From Limanda limanda (lineage: Eukaryota; Chordata; Actinopteri; Pleuronectiformes; Pleuronectidae), in the NCBI RefSeq assembly GCF_963576545.1, contig NC_083636.1, positions 8,497,856-8,561,855 on the forward strand: a stretch of DNA of 64,000 nt, written 5' to 3'. The first letter of the stretch is position 1, and every line of letters begins with the position of its first letter. This document shows positions 46,861-59,865 of the stretch, piece by piece. Both the position numbers and the translations under genes were made by a program. The notes under the pieces were generated by a model. That model searched no databases. It was not told the origin of the DNA and worked only from the letters and a program-made list of their open reading frames with translations.

Positions 46861-48763
46861 GTGCTGATTATTAACTGTATCATCTCGTTTGTCGGCGTTT
46901 ATTTATGATGATAAATTATCATTTTGTTCATGAATGTTTAGAGTCAACCATGATTTATTAGACTCATATATTTATATGTTTGACACTATATACACCAGTC
47001 TTAATTCCATTCATATGTTTCTACATTCCTTACAGTTAAGTCTTATAATCTTAACAACTAAGTATTGCATGTTACTTATTACTTGCTGATGCATATTTTG
47101 ACTCATGATGCAGTAATATAGCAGTCGCCATTGTGGGACTTATAAAGGATTATCTCATCTTATCTTATCTTATCTTATCTTATCGTATTTATCTTGCAAT
47201 TCGTCTGATCAGTCAATAGTCAGACTTCATTGGCGTTAAAATGTCGATAACTTCCAAACTGAGTCAGTCAAATGCAGCCTGAGCCATACAGTCTATGGCT
47301 AAAACACATATTTTCTTCTCACACTTTGATTTAAGTGTCGTTATTTTGTGTTTTAGTGCTGAGAGTGTGACTGGCATGTGATCCAGATGAGTGTTAGATG
47401 GATGAAATTCTCAATTGTTAAAACAGCACAAAATATCAGCTGGTAACAGTAGTGCGTATGTAGTGTTGCAGCTCCTCACTTGTAGCCACCAGAGGGCAGT
47501 GTACTCGATCTTGAGATAAACTATAGACTGATTCCACTGTCCTCATGTGACTGGGGACAGGGCATCTCAAAAGGGAACCATCTGTTCCACACCAAGCAAC
47601 TTTTAGTGTAACTTGAATCATTATAGATTTTATTAACTTTATTGTACTTCATTATCGGGTGAGATAAAATGTTTCTGGGATTATCTCACAACATAATGAC
47701 ACTGTAGAAAGATGACAATCTTTGAAACTATTGTTTTGACATAACAGTAGTGTGTTCCACATGCATTCCATGTATCAATGTCTTATCTAAGTTATTCACT
47801 CACCACATTGTATCAGTTGATACTTTTCCTCTTTTTGCTCATGTGAATATTGTAATTGCCTCAACCTGACAGCTTGTTATTATAACAATACTTATTACAC
47901 ACCATTAAAAAAGTAGAAGCTTCTGTTTACTCTTCACATCTATATTACTTTATACAGTGGTTATGAGTGTTTTTAACCAGGTTATCAAGCTACAACTACC
48001 TGTTGAACAAGTTACACTGGGCACATGACCACACAGCTGAAGGCTATTTGGCTGCTGCTGCAAATATCAGCCACATGCATACCTGCATTTTACCTTTGTT
48101 CTCACATATACATCACCTGAGTTTATTGTCTTATTGTTTTGCAATGCCTCTGTTATCGCTACACTAAACACTTGCATGCTCTGTTTGCTCAAGTCTTGAA
48201 TATTTACTGTGTCATATGATCACATTAGCTCTTTAAAGAGCTGTCGCCTGGAACACTTCTGCTTTCTGTCCCCAGAGTCTAAACTAAACATGGAGAAGCA
48301 GCGTTCAGTCTCTCTCTCCCAGAGAACTGCAGGTCCGCTGCAAATCTTCAACCCTTCCTGTGAATCAATGCTGAACACTTAATCAAATAATTACGCATTT
48401 CTTTCACTGCACGGTTACCGTCCCTTTTAATTCTTATTTTGTTTATTTCTTATTCTCCATGCAAATCTTTGAAATTTCTTTTAAAATGTCTCTTTTACCC
48501 TTTTGCCTCTTATGTTGCTTTTACAATTTGGCATGGTGCCTTTTACATTTCATTTAAAGCACTTGATGTTGAAATGTGCTACACAAACAAACTCACCTTG
48601 ACTTAATGTGATTATTTATTATATATTCTATATTATTTCTACTTGTTGTATCTTATTAAAATAAAGCTGATTTGTTTTTTCCTGTGAGCTACTTTCTGTT
48701 TTGCTTCCATCACTTGAACCCACCCTGTGTTTTATTGTTGTGATGAAGAGAACAAGCCTGCCC
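46861..48763. other. Intergenic spacer between pik3cg and hbp1
   Basis: AT-rich DNA with no recognisable exon. It contains a TTATC pentanucleotide repeat at about 47152-47185. No trace of the prkar2b gene that sits between these genes in human was seen here. Confidence 0.5.
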
Positions 48764-48880
48764 CGAACTGGCCAATGAGGACGAGGAACACCGCTGACCG
48801 ACATCGGGTGCGGCCAATGGGATCGCCGGGGGAGATGTGTTTATACCCGCCCCCATCCCCGTACAAGGAGACTGTTTTGG
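48764..48880 (+). promoter_or_regulatory. hbp1: hbp1 promoter with two CCAAT boxes and a GC box
   Basis: Plus-strand CCAAT boxes lie at 48772-48776 and 48814-48818, followed by a GC-box-like CCCGCCCCC near 48846-48854. CpG-rich DNA continues to about 49400. A possible donor of a short untranslated exon (TTTTG|GTGAGT) is at 48880. The core elements are seen; the transcription start is inferred. Confidence 0.5.
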
Positions 48881-49836
48881 TGAGTTGAGGAAAGTTCATT
48901 GAATTCGTTTGTGGCTTTTAAAGCGCTGAATGTGACGAGTGTTCGCTCCGGTTGACAGACGAGTCTTTGAACTCGACCCGGGGACGATGAGCGGAAGCTG
49001 TCAACGCGTAGTTCGAGTCGAAAACACGTCCTCGCTGCTCGTCGCTCAGCTCCATTGTTGTTAGCTGCTCGTCCTGTGCTAACAAGATGGCTCGTCTGTT
49101 TTTAAAGTGTTCGCTCGTTTCCCCCACGCTCACAACCACAGACACGTCGGTAACTCGTCTGTTACGACACATTCTATAGTATAGATGCTTGTGCTGGTTG
49201 TCGTCGACCAAACTTTAGTTTTCACTTTTTGGTTTCGCCACAGCAGACGTAACTCTGCTCGGTTTTGAAGTTTGAAACCGTAGTGACAACTATCACTTGT
49301 TATCAGTTTGTAATATCACAAGCAGACATGTTGTTCTATGTGGTTAAAGTGGTGTGTTTCACTCGTATCATCGTCGCCCGTCCGTGTTGAATGAATGAGC
49401 CTCGTCTGCGCCTGCGCACGGAATCTCAAAGTTTATAAACAAGAGGGAGTCACATGACGACACATTGTGAAATAGATAAACACGCTCCCGTCGCCTGCGG
49501 AAAGCGACTATTTCACGTTGCTTTCTACCTAAAGTCCATATCACATGAGCAGATGAACGCAATGGATCTTTGTGAATGTGTCTATACTTAGCTGGCATCC
49601 GGCCCGATGTGACCCCGTGTCCCCCCCTCACCCCGAACCATACACAGCTCCCTCGGGATCATGTTCCCCCTCCTCTGCGTGGGTGGAGAGTTTATGTCAG
49701 GATTGCAATGTGACACTAGTGTGTAGATTCATCTTCCCAGCAGATCCAGTGCTCTAAAGTATTTAAATATATTCATTCACATCTTTAAAAAATTCGCATC
49801 TAAAAGCAGTGTAGTGTATAATGTTTCAGTGACATC

Positions 49837-52800
49837 ATGGTGTGGGAGGTGGTGACCCCAGCTGTGCTGTCCGGCGACCCCAAAAACCACAAGGTCCGGG
49901 AGCCAGAGCTTCAGAGTGAACACTCAGGTAAAACATCTGCACTGCATCATTCATGACATAAATCTATTCATGATGTACTCCAGTAAGTCAGAGTTGCACT
50001 TCTATAAAGTTTGGTGACTCACAAGAGACAAAAACAAGAGTGTGGTTAAGCTCAAAGTAGCAGAAGCTGAGATATTCAGACCAAACCAAAGTGTGAGGTA
50101 GGTTCCTACCTCACACTTTGGCTACATCTGACTTTCACGGTCTTCGCACTGATACATAATTAGTCTTTTCTCCACCGCTTAACTTTGAAAGCTTCCCCTG
50201 AGTTACAGAAAACAAACACTAAAGTAAACTTTTTATAACTGGTTGAGTCTCCTATGACTTCTATTCTTGTAAAGTAGAAAAAACTTTTGTTTGCAAGCCT
50301 ATTTTTCTGAATAATCGATAACTTAACAAATCATTTGTATTAATAATATAATAATACGTTTTAAAAAGGTTTTCATGTTTTGCTGCTTGTTCTTCTATTA
50401 TTCAGTTTGTTTTAATATTACTTTTCCTTATTATAATACTAAAACCTTGCTATTCTAGTCAGTAAATCAAAATATGTATTTAAAGGCTAACAGTTAAAAC
50501 ACAAATTCAACCTGTAAGAGTTTCAGATCATGTGAGCGAACTCCTGTTTCTCTGTTCTCACCTTCAGTAGTGATGACAGATGTAGAAGGAGACCAGTCAC
50601 ATGAGCTGCTCCGCTGTGACGAGCACTTCCCCCCCTCACCTGGCTGCGCCACCAGTGACAGCCACATGGATTATGGTACATAATACTAGGCTTAACACAG
50701 CAGGTGAAATAGTATTAAGATGAATTTGGGCTCATGTGTTTCTAAATTCTGAAATAGTTAGTGAGGCAAACCTTTCACCGGGTGTTTTTTACCTTCTCTC
50801 GCCAGATGACCTTCCAGATTTACAGGAGGTTCGGGAGGAGGCGGAGCCAACCGCGCCACCTGTTTACCAGGTGGGGGTGGGTGTGTCCCACCAGTGGGTC
50901 CCACCAGGAGGTGCATACGCGATGGCACACAGCCCACAGCCTCCTGACACACGCTGGCTCACGCAGCTGGCTCACATCGCCACCGGGCCCCAGAGCCCCC
51001 TGCTGCAGGGGCCTCCTCACAGCAGGTATGTGCACTTTGTACTAAAATTTTAGTTCTATGGAGAAAAGGTAACTTGAGCGTTACTTCATGTCTTCAAAAT
51101 AACTCTTCAATCTCAAAAATTGTCGTATGTTTTTTTCTAAATATTCCTGTTAGGACTATTTTTGCCATTTTTATTATATTATTCCTTTCTTTTACCACTA
51201 AGTACTTGTATCACATCTCCCCATCCACAGGTCTTTAAGAACTCAAATAGCACGACTTTAGCCAGGATTTTAGACAACTGGGGTCAAGAGTCCAAACTTC
51301 CAACGTGCAACCGCACGCTCCTTCTGACCTTCCAATTTACTAGTCTGTGTCTTTTGCAGCTCCTCCCTGGTCTGCATCTCCAGGATCAGCAGTGATCTAC
51401 ATTCCTACGCCCGGCCTCCTCCTCCTCCTCTCCCCAGCAGCTCACTGTCGCCCCCTCAAGGCCAAGGGAGGGAGCGTCGACGCAGCAGGGTAGATCTCAT
51501 GTTTGCCTGCTTCCTTTCGTTTGTTTGTTTCATCCCCACTCACTGCCACTTTGTACAATATCTGTGGAACACCACAGCTGCCACCTGTAATTATCTTTAG
51601 AGTTTTTAACTCATGGTTCTTTTCGGCTCGGAGGCAGTTCTGTGTTGACAATGCTTCTCTTTCCTGTTTCCACAGACGACCAGTGAATGTGGCTCTGCCG
51701 TGTCAACCAGATCCTCTCTCTCTGAAGACGAAGACATGGGCTGGAGCTTCTCCTGGCCCCCCACCGCCTGGCACTGTTTTCTCAAAGGTACACACACACC
51801 AGCACACACACTTTAATATACATGTATACGCTGGAAAAATATGAACAAGAACACATCTCTGTATGGTTTTATATCATCTGTGTCATATACTGAATGGGTG
51901 ACCGCTCTTTTCTTCCATCAGGCACTCATCTGCGTTTCCACAGTGGCTGTAACGTTGAGTGGCAGGAAGCTGAGGAGTTGGATTCTGCTGAGAAAGACTC
52001 CAGATCTCTGAAGGTACATCATGCAACAATTCTGTGGCCACGCTGTTTTTAGACAGTAACTCCAGAGAATGTCCAAACAACAGAGTCCCGCCTTTCATTT
52101 GTTAAACATTTAACTATAACAGCTTCACTAGAACCAACATGTCAGACGAAAAAATGTGTTCTGTAAAAACCACTGCTTCCTCTTTAACAGAGTTACGGCT
52201 CTGAGGGTCTGCAGCTGGTGGAGCGCTCGGAGGCAGTGTTGTCTGGTCGCGCCGTTCTACAGCTGACCTTTGACCCCGGTGCATTTGGACATGTGCCTAT
52301 GACCGCCCGGTGCCAACTCGACCACCCCTTCTATGTGAAAAACAAAGGTAGGAGTGATGCCGACATAAACGCTACATCTGATTGATCTGCTTTGCAAAAA
52401 AAACTTCTTTACACTTTGTTCATCCTTCTGTCCATCAGGATGGTCATCCTTCTACCCAAGTTTGACTGTGGTGCATTATGGGATACCGTGCTATGAAATG
52501 AAGGTAGGAGACGTTTGCCTGCCTCCAGGACACAGAGATGCCAAACACACAGACGACTCACTGGTCTTCGACGCCTTCAGGAGGTAAAATAGACCCTTTT
52601 TAGTCTTTTACTGGAAATGATTCAGTGTTGTTTGCTTTTCAAAACCCCAGAAAGCAAAATAAAGGCCCAATGCCAATGACCAGATTGATAATTGTGTGTT
52701 TAAAGACCTGTGTTTGTGTGTGACTCTTTCGCAGTCACGATTTCACTCCTCTGGACTCGTCTGCGGTTTACGTGTTGAGCAGCATGGCCAGACGGCGGCG

Positions 52801-53570
52801 GGCCTCCCAGTCCATCGCAGGAGCTGCTTCTCCAGACAGAGACGCACCACATGGTGGAGGTACTGTGTGAATGAGCAGAGACATTAAGAGCTGGCACAAA
52901 ATATACACAAATAGTAAGATATAAAAGCACTGGAGCACTGTTGAGGATAAAGTTAATGAGAAAGAAAAGAGAACGTAGTAATTGGTGATTGTCAGCTCAG
53001 GGATTTTTTAAAATACCTTTTGTCTTATGTGAATCTGTTTGAATCCCACAGAAGCCCACAGTCCCAGCCACTCCAGCTCTCCTCATCAAAAGCCAACCAG
53101 GGGCCAGTCTGCCGGTGCACAGGCAGGAAGTAATGGCCCGCCTGTTAAGTGCAAGCGGCCAATGAACGCCTTCATGCTGTTCGCCCAGAAGTTCAGGGTG
53201 GAGTACACGCATATGTACCCGGGCAAGGACAACAGGTAGGCGTGCTCTGGGATGTGTGTGGTGACGCCGCAAGGTGGATACATGTGTGTGTTAATGTTAA
53301 TGTGTGTGTGTGTGTGTGTGGTAGAGCGATCAGTGTCCTCCTTGGCGAACACTGGAAGAAAATGCGAAATGAGGAGAGGCGGGTGTTCACCCTACATGCC
53401 AAAACCCTGGCAGACGAACAGAAAAGAATCAATCCAGACTGTTGGAAACGCAAACGAACCAACTCTGTAAGGACACACCAACACACACACACACACACAG
53501 ACACACACAGTTTGTTTTGTACTGCATTTTAATTCAATTCCTCCTCTTTGCCTAACAGGGTTGTCAGTGA
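49837..53570 (+). CDS. hbp1: HMG-box transcription factor 1, complete CDS
   Basis: Nuclear, sequence-specific DNA-binding factor, known in mammals as a cell-cycle and Wnt-target repressor that binds RB. Exons: 49837-49927, 50568-50675, 50806-51025, 51360-51489, 51676-51787, 51922-52013, 52191-52347, 52439-52583, 52735-52859, 53052-53235, 53325-53466, 53559-53570. They total 1518 nt, or 505 residues (human 514), with every junction in phase. The protein starts MVWEV and contains WLTQLAHIATGPQSPL; an AXH domain (about 205-340, with WHCFLKG, LDHPFYVKNKGWSSFYPSL and GDVCLPPGH); SAVYVLSSMARRRRAS; and an HMG box (about 427-496, starting KCKRPMNAFMLFAQKF and ending PDCWKRKRTNS). The start codon has A at -3 and G at +4; its exon begins at acceptor 49829/49830. 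The last exon adds only three codons and the stop. Confidence 0.97.
50086..50121. repeat. Perfect 17-bp inverted repeat with 2-nt spacer
   Basis: The left arm CCAAAGTGTGAGGTAGG (50086-50102) and right arm CCTACCTCACACTTTGG (50105-50121) are exact reverse complements separated by TT. Located in hbp1 intron 1. It has no obvious transposon ends and no coding role. Confidence 0.9.
53052..53466 (+). CDS. hbp1: hbp1 HMG-box exons
   Basis: The HMG box is split by one short intron between GKDN and RAISVLLGEHWKKM. The first half is preceded by a variable serine/glycine linker. The diagnostic RPMNAFM, YPGKDNR and EEQKR-like (DEQKRINPD) stretches are intact, so DNA binding is expected. Confidence 0.95.
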
Positions 53571-55539
53571 AATTAAGGCCACGGAGACACAAAGAGGACA
53601 CACACAAATATGACAAAGTGACAAAGAAAAGAAAAACCGTGCTGAACCTAATACTTTGCTTTGATATAAGATTTGATTTACAGACTGGCCTTTTTTTAAA
53701 GATCCTCTCAAACCTTGTCTCGGTCAAAACGAGAGGCAGTGTCTGCTTTCAAAAAATGTCCCCTTCCTCTCACTTGCTTTAGAATGTGCTGATTGTTCAG
53801 CGGAAAACATCTTTATACTCTTATCGTGAATTAAAACAAGGTGTCTCCATCTTCAGTGAGAACACATTTCAAAACTAGATGAAGACACAGATCATCAGGG
53901 TTCTCGCTAAGACTGGAACTCCACAAATGATTACAGGAATGGGGCAAGAATATTAGATTAAATAAGTCTGATGATTTTCAGTTTCTCATGCTTGGGTGGG
54001 CGTTGTGGTGCTGTAGCATTTAAGTCGAAAATGTAGCAATTTTCCCCAAATTATACTTATATTATAAAAGAAATGTACAAAATATTAACTGCTTTTTTTA
54101 CTTGTAATTTATGTATTTCACAAGAGTTTTCATGTAATTCATCCTGGAAAATGTAATAATTAAATTAGAATGACGCTTAGTAAAGCTCATACCTCCGCCA
54201 AAGGCCGAACAAAATATAACAAATCCTCGACTGGCTTAACTCAACTTAACTTAACAAATAACAGGCCTTAAAATATAGACAGTTTGATCAGTTTAAATGT
54301 TTTTGTTAAAAAGAAATCTCCATCTAACTCTGATCTGTTTTACATTTTTAACATTGAAAGCCTCTCTAGCATTTGAGGGTTCAGAATGCCTTTACTTCCT
54401 TAAGAAGGCTTTTATTTTGAAAAAGGAGTTTCCTTTGTGAAATGCAGTGTAATGAGATATTGGCTATTATGGAAACGCTGATTATGCCAAAAGTACCACA
54501 ATCGCCATTGTAGTAAAGGTACTATTAACATAATTTCCCTCCAAATGGTCGTTAGCCAAATCGTTAGCTCTATGTTGCTGCTTTCTTATTGCCATAATAA
54601 CATGTTTTTTAATGTGTTCTGTCAAAGTGTCTTTGTGTATAATCAAAGAAACATGAATGCAAGAGAGGGTTCATGTTTCTCACAGCTTTATGAGAAGCTT
54701 TATTTAAGAAGTGTTTTCAGAAAATATCATCCACCAGCGTCAGACTGGTCAGAAAAACAACTTGGAGTTTCAAAATAGTACATGGTATTTTAAAACCAGT
54801 TGAGGCAATTTTCAGTTTTAAACAGACGAAACTGATTTGATAAATGATGTGGAAACAAATTTGTCGAAGCAGTAATGTTCACAAGAATACTTTGAACATT
54901 TGGGGAACATCATCAGCATAATAATGTTTTGTTTTTGTCATATTTAAAAAGAAATCTATTTTTTGTGTGTATTTTAATCCAGGTGATCTGTTTTTTTGAA
55001 GGTCAGAAAAAAAACAGTCAGTATTTCTCATCTCTTTAAAACTCAGCATTTCACTCTCGTTCAATGTGTCACAAACCTCCCTTTAGTTGAAAAGATGGAG
55101 GGGAGTCTTCCTCTCAGAGCCCTGAGGAGTTAGGACTTATTTTTAGCTTGAAACAAACTGTTGCAAAAAAAGTTTTTAAAAACAGACTAAGTTGAGGAGC
55201 TTTTAGAGTAATTACAGATAATACGACGAGACAGACCTGGGCCCTCAAGGACTTACTGGATATTAGGCTTCTGACCACAGACTGTCTGTGTGAAGATCTG
55301 ACTAAAGGCCACATCTGTAAAAATGTTTGCCTGAAGAGTAAGACCCAGGAAAGCAAAAACACGTTGGGTAAAATGTTACCTTTAATAAAAACCCAGCGTC
55401 GTTAAAGTGATAGTACATGTACCTCAAATACTGAGTCGATACTCTCTAACCAGGTGTGTGAGGCTTTAGAAACATGGTGTGACTGTATCTGAATCTGTGT
55501 TTTCATGTGTGAAAGCAGGAATCTGCTTTGGGTTTCAAT

Positions 55540-55700
55540 CGTAGACTGTTTATAAAGATGGACGACATGATGGCTCCCCAAAAGTGAAGCCAAAGCATCT
55601 GGATTGCCCCCTGGTGGCTGGCTGCAGTATGTCTTAAATCATGCCTCCTCCATGTTAGTGGAGGGGACATGAGGCAAACTAAAAAGTCAAAGATGGTTTC
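55540..55700 (+). repeat. Second copy of the GCCCCCTGGTGGCT repeat
   Basis: Contains TATAAAGATGGACGACATGA, GTGAAGCCAAAGCATCTGG, GCCCCCTGGTGGCTGGCTGC and CTCCTCCATGTTAGTGGAGG, matching the copy at 30590 with substitutions. Lies in the hbp1 3' region. Confidence 0.6.
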
Positions 55701-56169
55701 TGTCATTTTAGTTATCACACTGGTGTTTGTTCATTTTTATTCAGTTATTTGATGCTATAAAAACAGAGTGAAACTGGCTGAATGACGGCCAAAGCACAAA
55801 ATGGCAGCATCCATATCCCAGATGTTTGACGTCCATCTTTATTCACAGTCTGATTTCAATGCTTGAAAAAAAAATGTTTTTACAGAAAAAAATGAATATT
55901 TCCAGAGTATTTCCAGCGCTCACACTCTCACTGCATAACGAGGTTTATTCTTAATGCACTATATACACTTTATCTTTTTTGACTGCTACAGTATCACGAC
56001 AAATATTAATATGACTATATACAGAAATATCTATATTTTTTGGTTCTATCTTAATCTTTGTTACGCTTTCATGGTTGTGATTTGATTATTTGACTTTTGT
56101 ATGTCGTTGTGATCATGTTGTGTACAGGTCCATCAGGGGAGACAATGCAATATATTGTATTATAGTATA

Positions 56170-56175
56170 AATAAA
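56170..56175 (+). terminator. hbp1: Candidate hbp1 polyadenylation signal AATAAA
   Basis: Canonical hexamer in the plus-strand sense, followed by T-rich DNA (TTTCCTTTTGTCC) that fits a downstream element. Its assignment to hbp1 is by position only. Confidence 0.35.
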
Positions 56176-56200
56176 AGCATGAGAAATGTATTTCCTTTTG

Positions 56201-58785
56201 TCCTCCCTGTATTTTCCCCGACTAGAAAAAGAAGAGTTTATAACAAACGCAGTTTGAAACAAATCTTTAATTGTGCTGCTTCAGCCTGTTGCTATATACA
56301 AACTGCACCAGTATATACTTGGAGATAAAGGTATAGACATTAAGCTGCTACGTAATCATAAAGAGAATAAAAAGAGACAACATTCCATTAAAACTATAAA
56401 CATGATCAATATTTCCAGGCTAAAATTATCAAATAGAAACCACACAGTTATTTATATATATATATGTATGTGTAAATGGCTAGAAAATCACCTTTTATAG
56501 TAAAATAGAAAATATATAGAGGTACAATATAAACATACGGTAATTTGGACTTTCAATGTGTTCAGGGATATTTACACACAAACAGTGGGCTCTGCTTTGA
56601 GTCCCTCTCAGGCTTCACCGCAGCTGTGTCTGTGCGATTTTGCATCCCGAAAGGGACGCAAAACGGGCGCAGGCTGAAGCTGCAGCGAGGCGTGAGAGCG
56701 ACTCCGAGCGCGATTGATTCAGTCGGACGCAACAAAAACATTTGGACTCAAAAAATGGAAACAGTCATAAAGAGTGGCACACGGGGACGCAGAGGGAGTC
56801 ACAGCTTTCAGTTTCCCACCCCCTCAGCTCATTGTCTGAAATCTGAGTGTTTGCAGCAACACCAGAAGATAAACGATGTCGTGATTTTCCTCTGGCGGAT
56901 TCCACCCGTTGATTATTCTGCAACAAGACTCATCTGAGAGGTCGGGATATTTTTCTGCTCATCATCCAAAACATCAGAATCCAGATTTCGATTTCAATCG
57001 ACCACAGTTTGATGGATTATCACTTTAATACCTCCCCTCCGATCTCTACAACACTGAGACACTCATCCCCTTTAAGAAAATAGATACAGACCACACATCA
57101 GTCTTATTATTTTGGCATATTATTCCCACAGTTGTATCAAAACAGGTTTTTCAGTACAATAGCATGAGTTACAAAAAGGCACCAGAGACCATGTGGCAGT
57201 GGCAACGAGACAGAAGCAAGAGAATTCAACAGCAGTTAACACTAGCGGTCATTTCACTGTCACGAGTGAGGCCTTCAAGGTTTTGGTTATTAAAACATTA
57301 CTAGGAATTCTGCCAATTATTGTGCAGGGAATCAAAGGTTTTGCAGGAAATATTATCATCAATCACATGGCTCTTTAGACTGATTTGTACTTTTATTAGT
57401 ATTCATTTAAAATTTTTAAAAGCAAAGACGAAAACAAAGAATAAAAAGTAACAACGGAGGAGAAACAATAGATGAGAAAGTACAATTAAAAGAAATACAA
57501 TTTAAAGAAAGATTCAGATTTAAGGATTTTAAAGACGGGTCTTTACTATGATTAAAAAACAATTCTATACAACGAAATAATGAAATTAGAATTTCGTTTT
57601 CACTTTTTCAAAAATATGTTTTTTTATTCTATATTCGCTTGTTTTTAACAGACTTTTGGCCGTTTCTCAGAAAGGACTGAACCTCTGCTGCACGAAGCTT
57701 CACACTGAACAGTCACAGTTTTCCGCTGGAAAGGCAGTGAAGCTTTTTTGGTTCCACACTTTTTAACATGGGATTGTTTCCACTTTGTTTCATAAACCAT
57801 CACATTTTTAATAATACATGTGCTTAGATCATCAACTTTTAATCTGTAGCCCTTTTTTTTTTTTTTAAATGTAGAAGTTTGTAATGCTCCAATCAGGTGG
57901 AGGTTTCACAGCCTGTTTTAATCCAAACACTGTTTATGTGCTGATCTATTAAACCATAAGAACAGGATCTATTAACCATATGTAATGCCATTAGTTAACT
58001 TGTAAACCCTGTGTCAACGTTGCTGCTACGACGATACCACGGTTAAAACCAGAAATGTGTCTCTGGTAAAATCTGTATTGTAGCCTTCTAACACAGGGAC
58101 CCCGTTCAGACCTGGTGTTAACATGTGTCCTCAATGCGTCCAGATCCGACCCCCCCCCCCCTCTACAGTTTCACAATCAATCCAATGTATTTTATATCAC
58201 ATTTATTCTTCTCAATGATCACGTGTTGATTTGTCTGTAGCCAACAAACCAATATCAACACTGGTCAACACATCATGGTTTATACTCTTTTTGGTCACAT
58301 TTATTTTTGCAGCTGCATGAATTCACTCACTCACTCGCTCACTCACTCACTCAGCTGTTATCAGACACATCTGAAAACTCACACGGGGTAAAAACTGCAC
58401 AAATTACAGTTGTGTTTATTCGTCACAGGAGATCCATCGGCACAGATGTAAGAACCAGATGTAAGAACCAGATGATAGATCCAGATGTTAGCACCAGATG
58501 TGAACAGGGTCTGACAGCAGCCTATGGAAAGACCAGTCACCTGTAATGATCTGTCTTAACCTGCCGGACGTGTTGACTGAGCTCCATGATTTTGTTTCCA
58601 CAGTCTAACACCTGCAGTGGTTTAGATGACTTAAGGCTTTACTGGATTAAACTGGATTGTTAGGTTTTATACTTTTAATAATGACACAACGTACTGTGCA
58701 GTCAGGCATCAGCATGGACCCAGCTATGAACCACAATGCTCTCATCACAAGCAGAACCTCAGTCACCACATCACTGGAGTGTGCG

Positions 58786-58877
<92 letters not shown>

Positions 58878-58890
58878 TGTGTTTGTGTGT
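56201..58890 (-). other. ptprz1: Probable ptprz1 3' untranslated region and convergent spacer
   Basis: No exon was recognised on either strand. Minus-strand AATAAA signals (TTTATT on plus) occur at 57623, 58202 and 58300. A CACT tetranucleotide run lies at about 58318-58349, a short tandem repeat with unit close to AGATGTAAGAACC at about 58445-58502, and a long GT microsatellite from 58790. Open frames here look like chance. Confidence 0.4.
58790..58888 (+). repeat. Long GT microsatellite touching the ptprz1 stop codon
   Basis: About 100 bp of GT, ending two bases from the TAG at 58893-58891. In the mRNA it is a CA repeat at the start of the 3' UTR. Confidence 0.97.
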
Positions 58891-59038
58891 CTACATGAGT
58901 GACTCCAGGCTCTCTGCGATGTTGGTCTGTCCCAGTGGTACAGATCCGTTGGTCTCTGGACTCTGCAGGGCTCTCTGGTCCTCTTGGCTGCTCACCAGAC
59001 TCAGCACCGCATGGTACAGATACTGGTACTGCTCCTGT

Positions 59039-59121
<83 letters not shown>

Positions 59122-59826
59122 CACACACGCACCTTCTGAGACTGAACCTGCCACATACTTATATCAAAATACACATCAACAGTTACTTCTTACCAAGATG
59201 AGGGATTTCCTCCAAACCCCCAAAACAAGTAAATATGGCTGACAATAACTTCATTATTAAGTTTTTATTATTTTAAAGTTCATAAATATGGTGTATATGT
59301 GCATGTGTTTGTCAGTACTTACTACATCATTGAATACCCCAGGCCTCATGAGATTGGTCATCCGTGCCACCTGGTAGACGTCTACAGCTCCCTCCTCCTC
59401 CAGCTGACTGGACAGGGTGCTGAGAGCACAGAACAGCCCTGATGTAGCACCTCCCAACCTGCACAGACACACACACACACACACACACGCATAAACACAC
59501 ACACAATCAAAATGAAACACAGCAAACTGTGATGGTCCTGGTGTCGAGTGACTGAGCAATGCCGTCTCGGTGTACTCACGGATCATGTATGATGGTGGGC
59601 CTGTCAGTGGGTCGGCTGTGCTCCCTCACCGCGTTGACCAGATCAAAACTGTTCCTGATGGGACTGTCAGGGTTCGGCCAGCAGGAGGCGCTGTACTGTC
59701 GCACCTCCAGCACATAATTGTTCTGGATGGATGCAGAGAGAAACAGAGACGGAAGGATTCAAGATGTGTTAGAGAGAGACAGTCCAGTGTCTTAATACCT
59801 GTCTCAACACGTACATGTACAATGTG

Positions 59827-59865
<39 letters not shown>

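Larger units (their letters stand above)
53571..56200 (+). other. hbp1: hbp1 3' untranslated region (probable) and following spacer
   Basis: After the stop there is AT-rich non-coding DNA. An AATAAA at 56170-56175 is the best candidate polyadenylation signal, which would give a 3' UTR of about 2.6 kb; an earlier one near 55383 is possible. An interspersed repeat sits inside at about 55540-55700. The true end cannot be fixed from sequence alone. Confidence 0.4.

Noticed and set aside
56545..56937. 130-codon plus-strand open frame between hbp1 and ptprz1
   Set aside because: No homology recognised and no initiation or splice evidence; most likely untranslated or spacer sequence.
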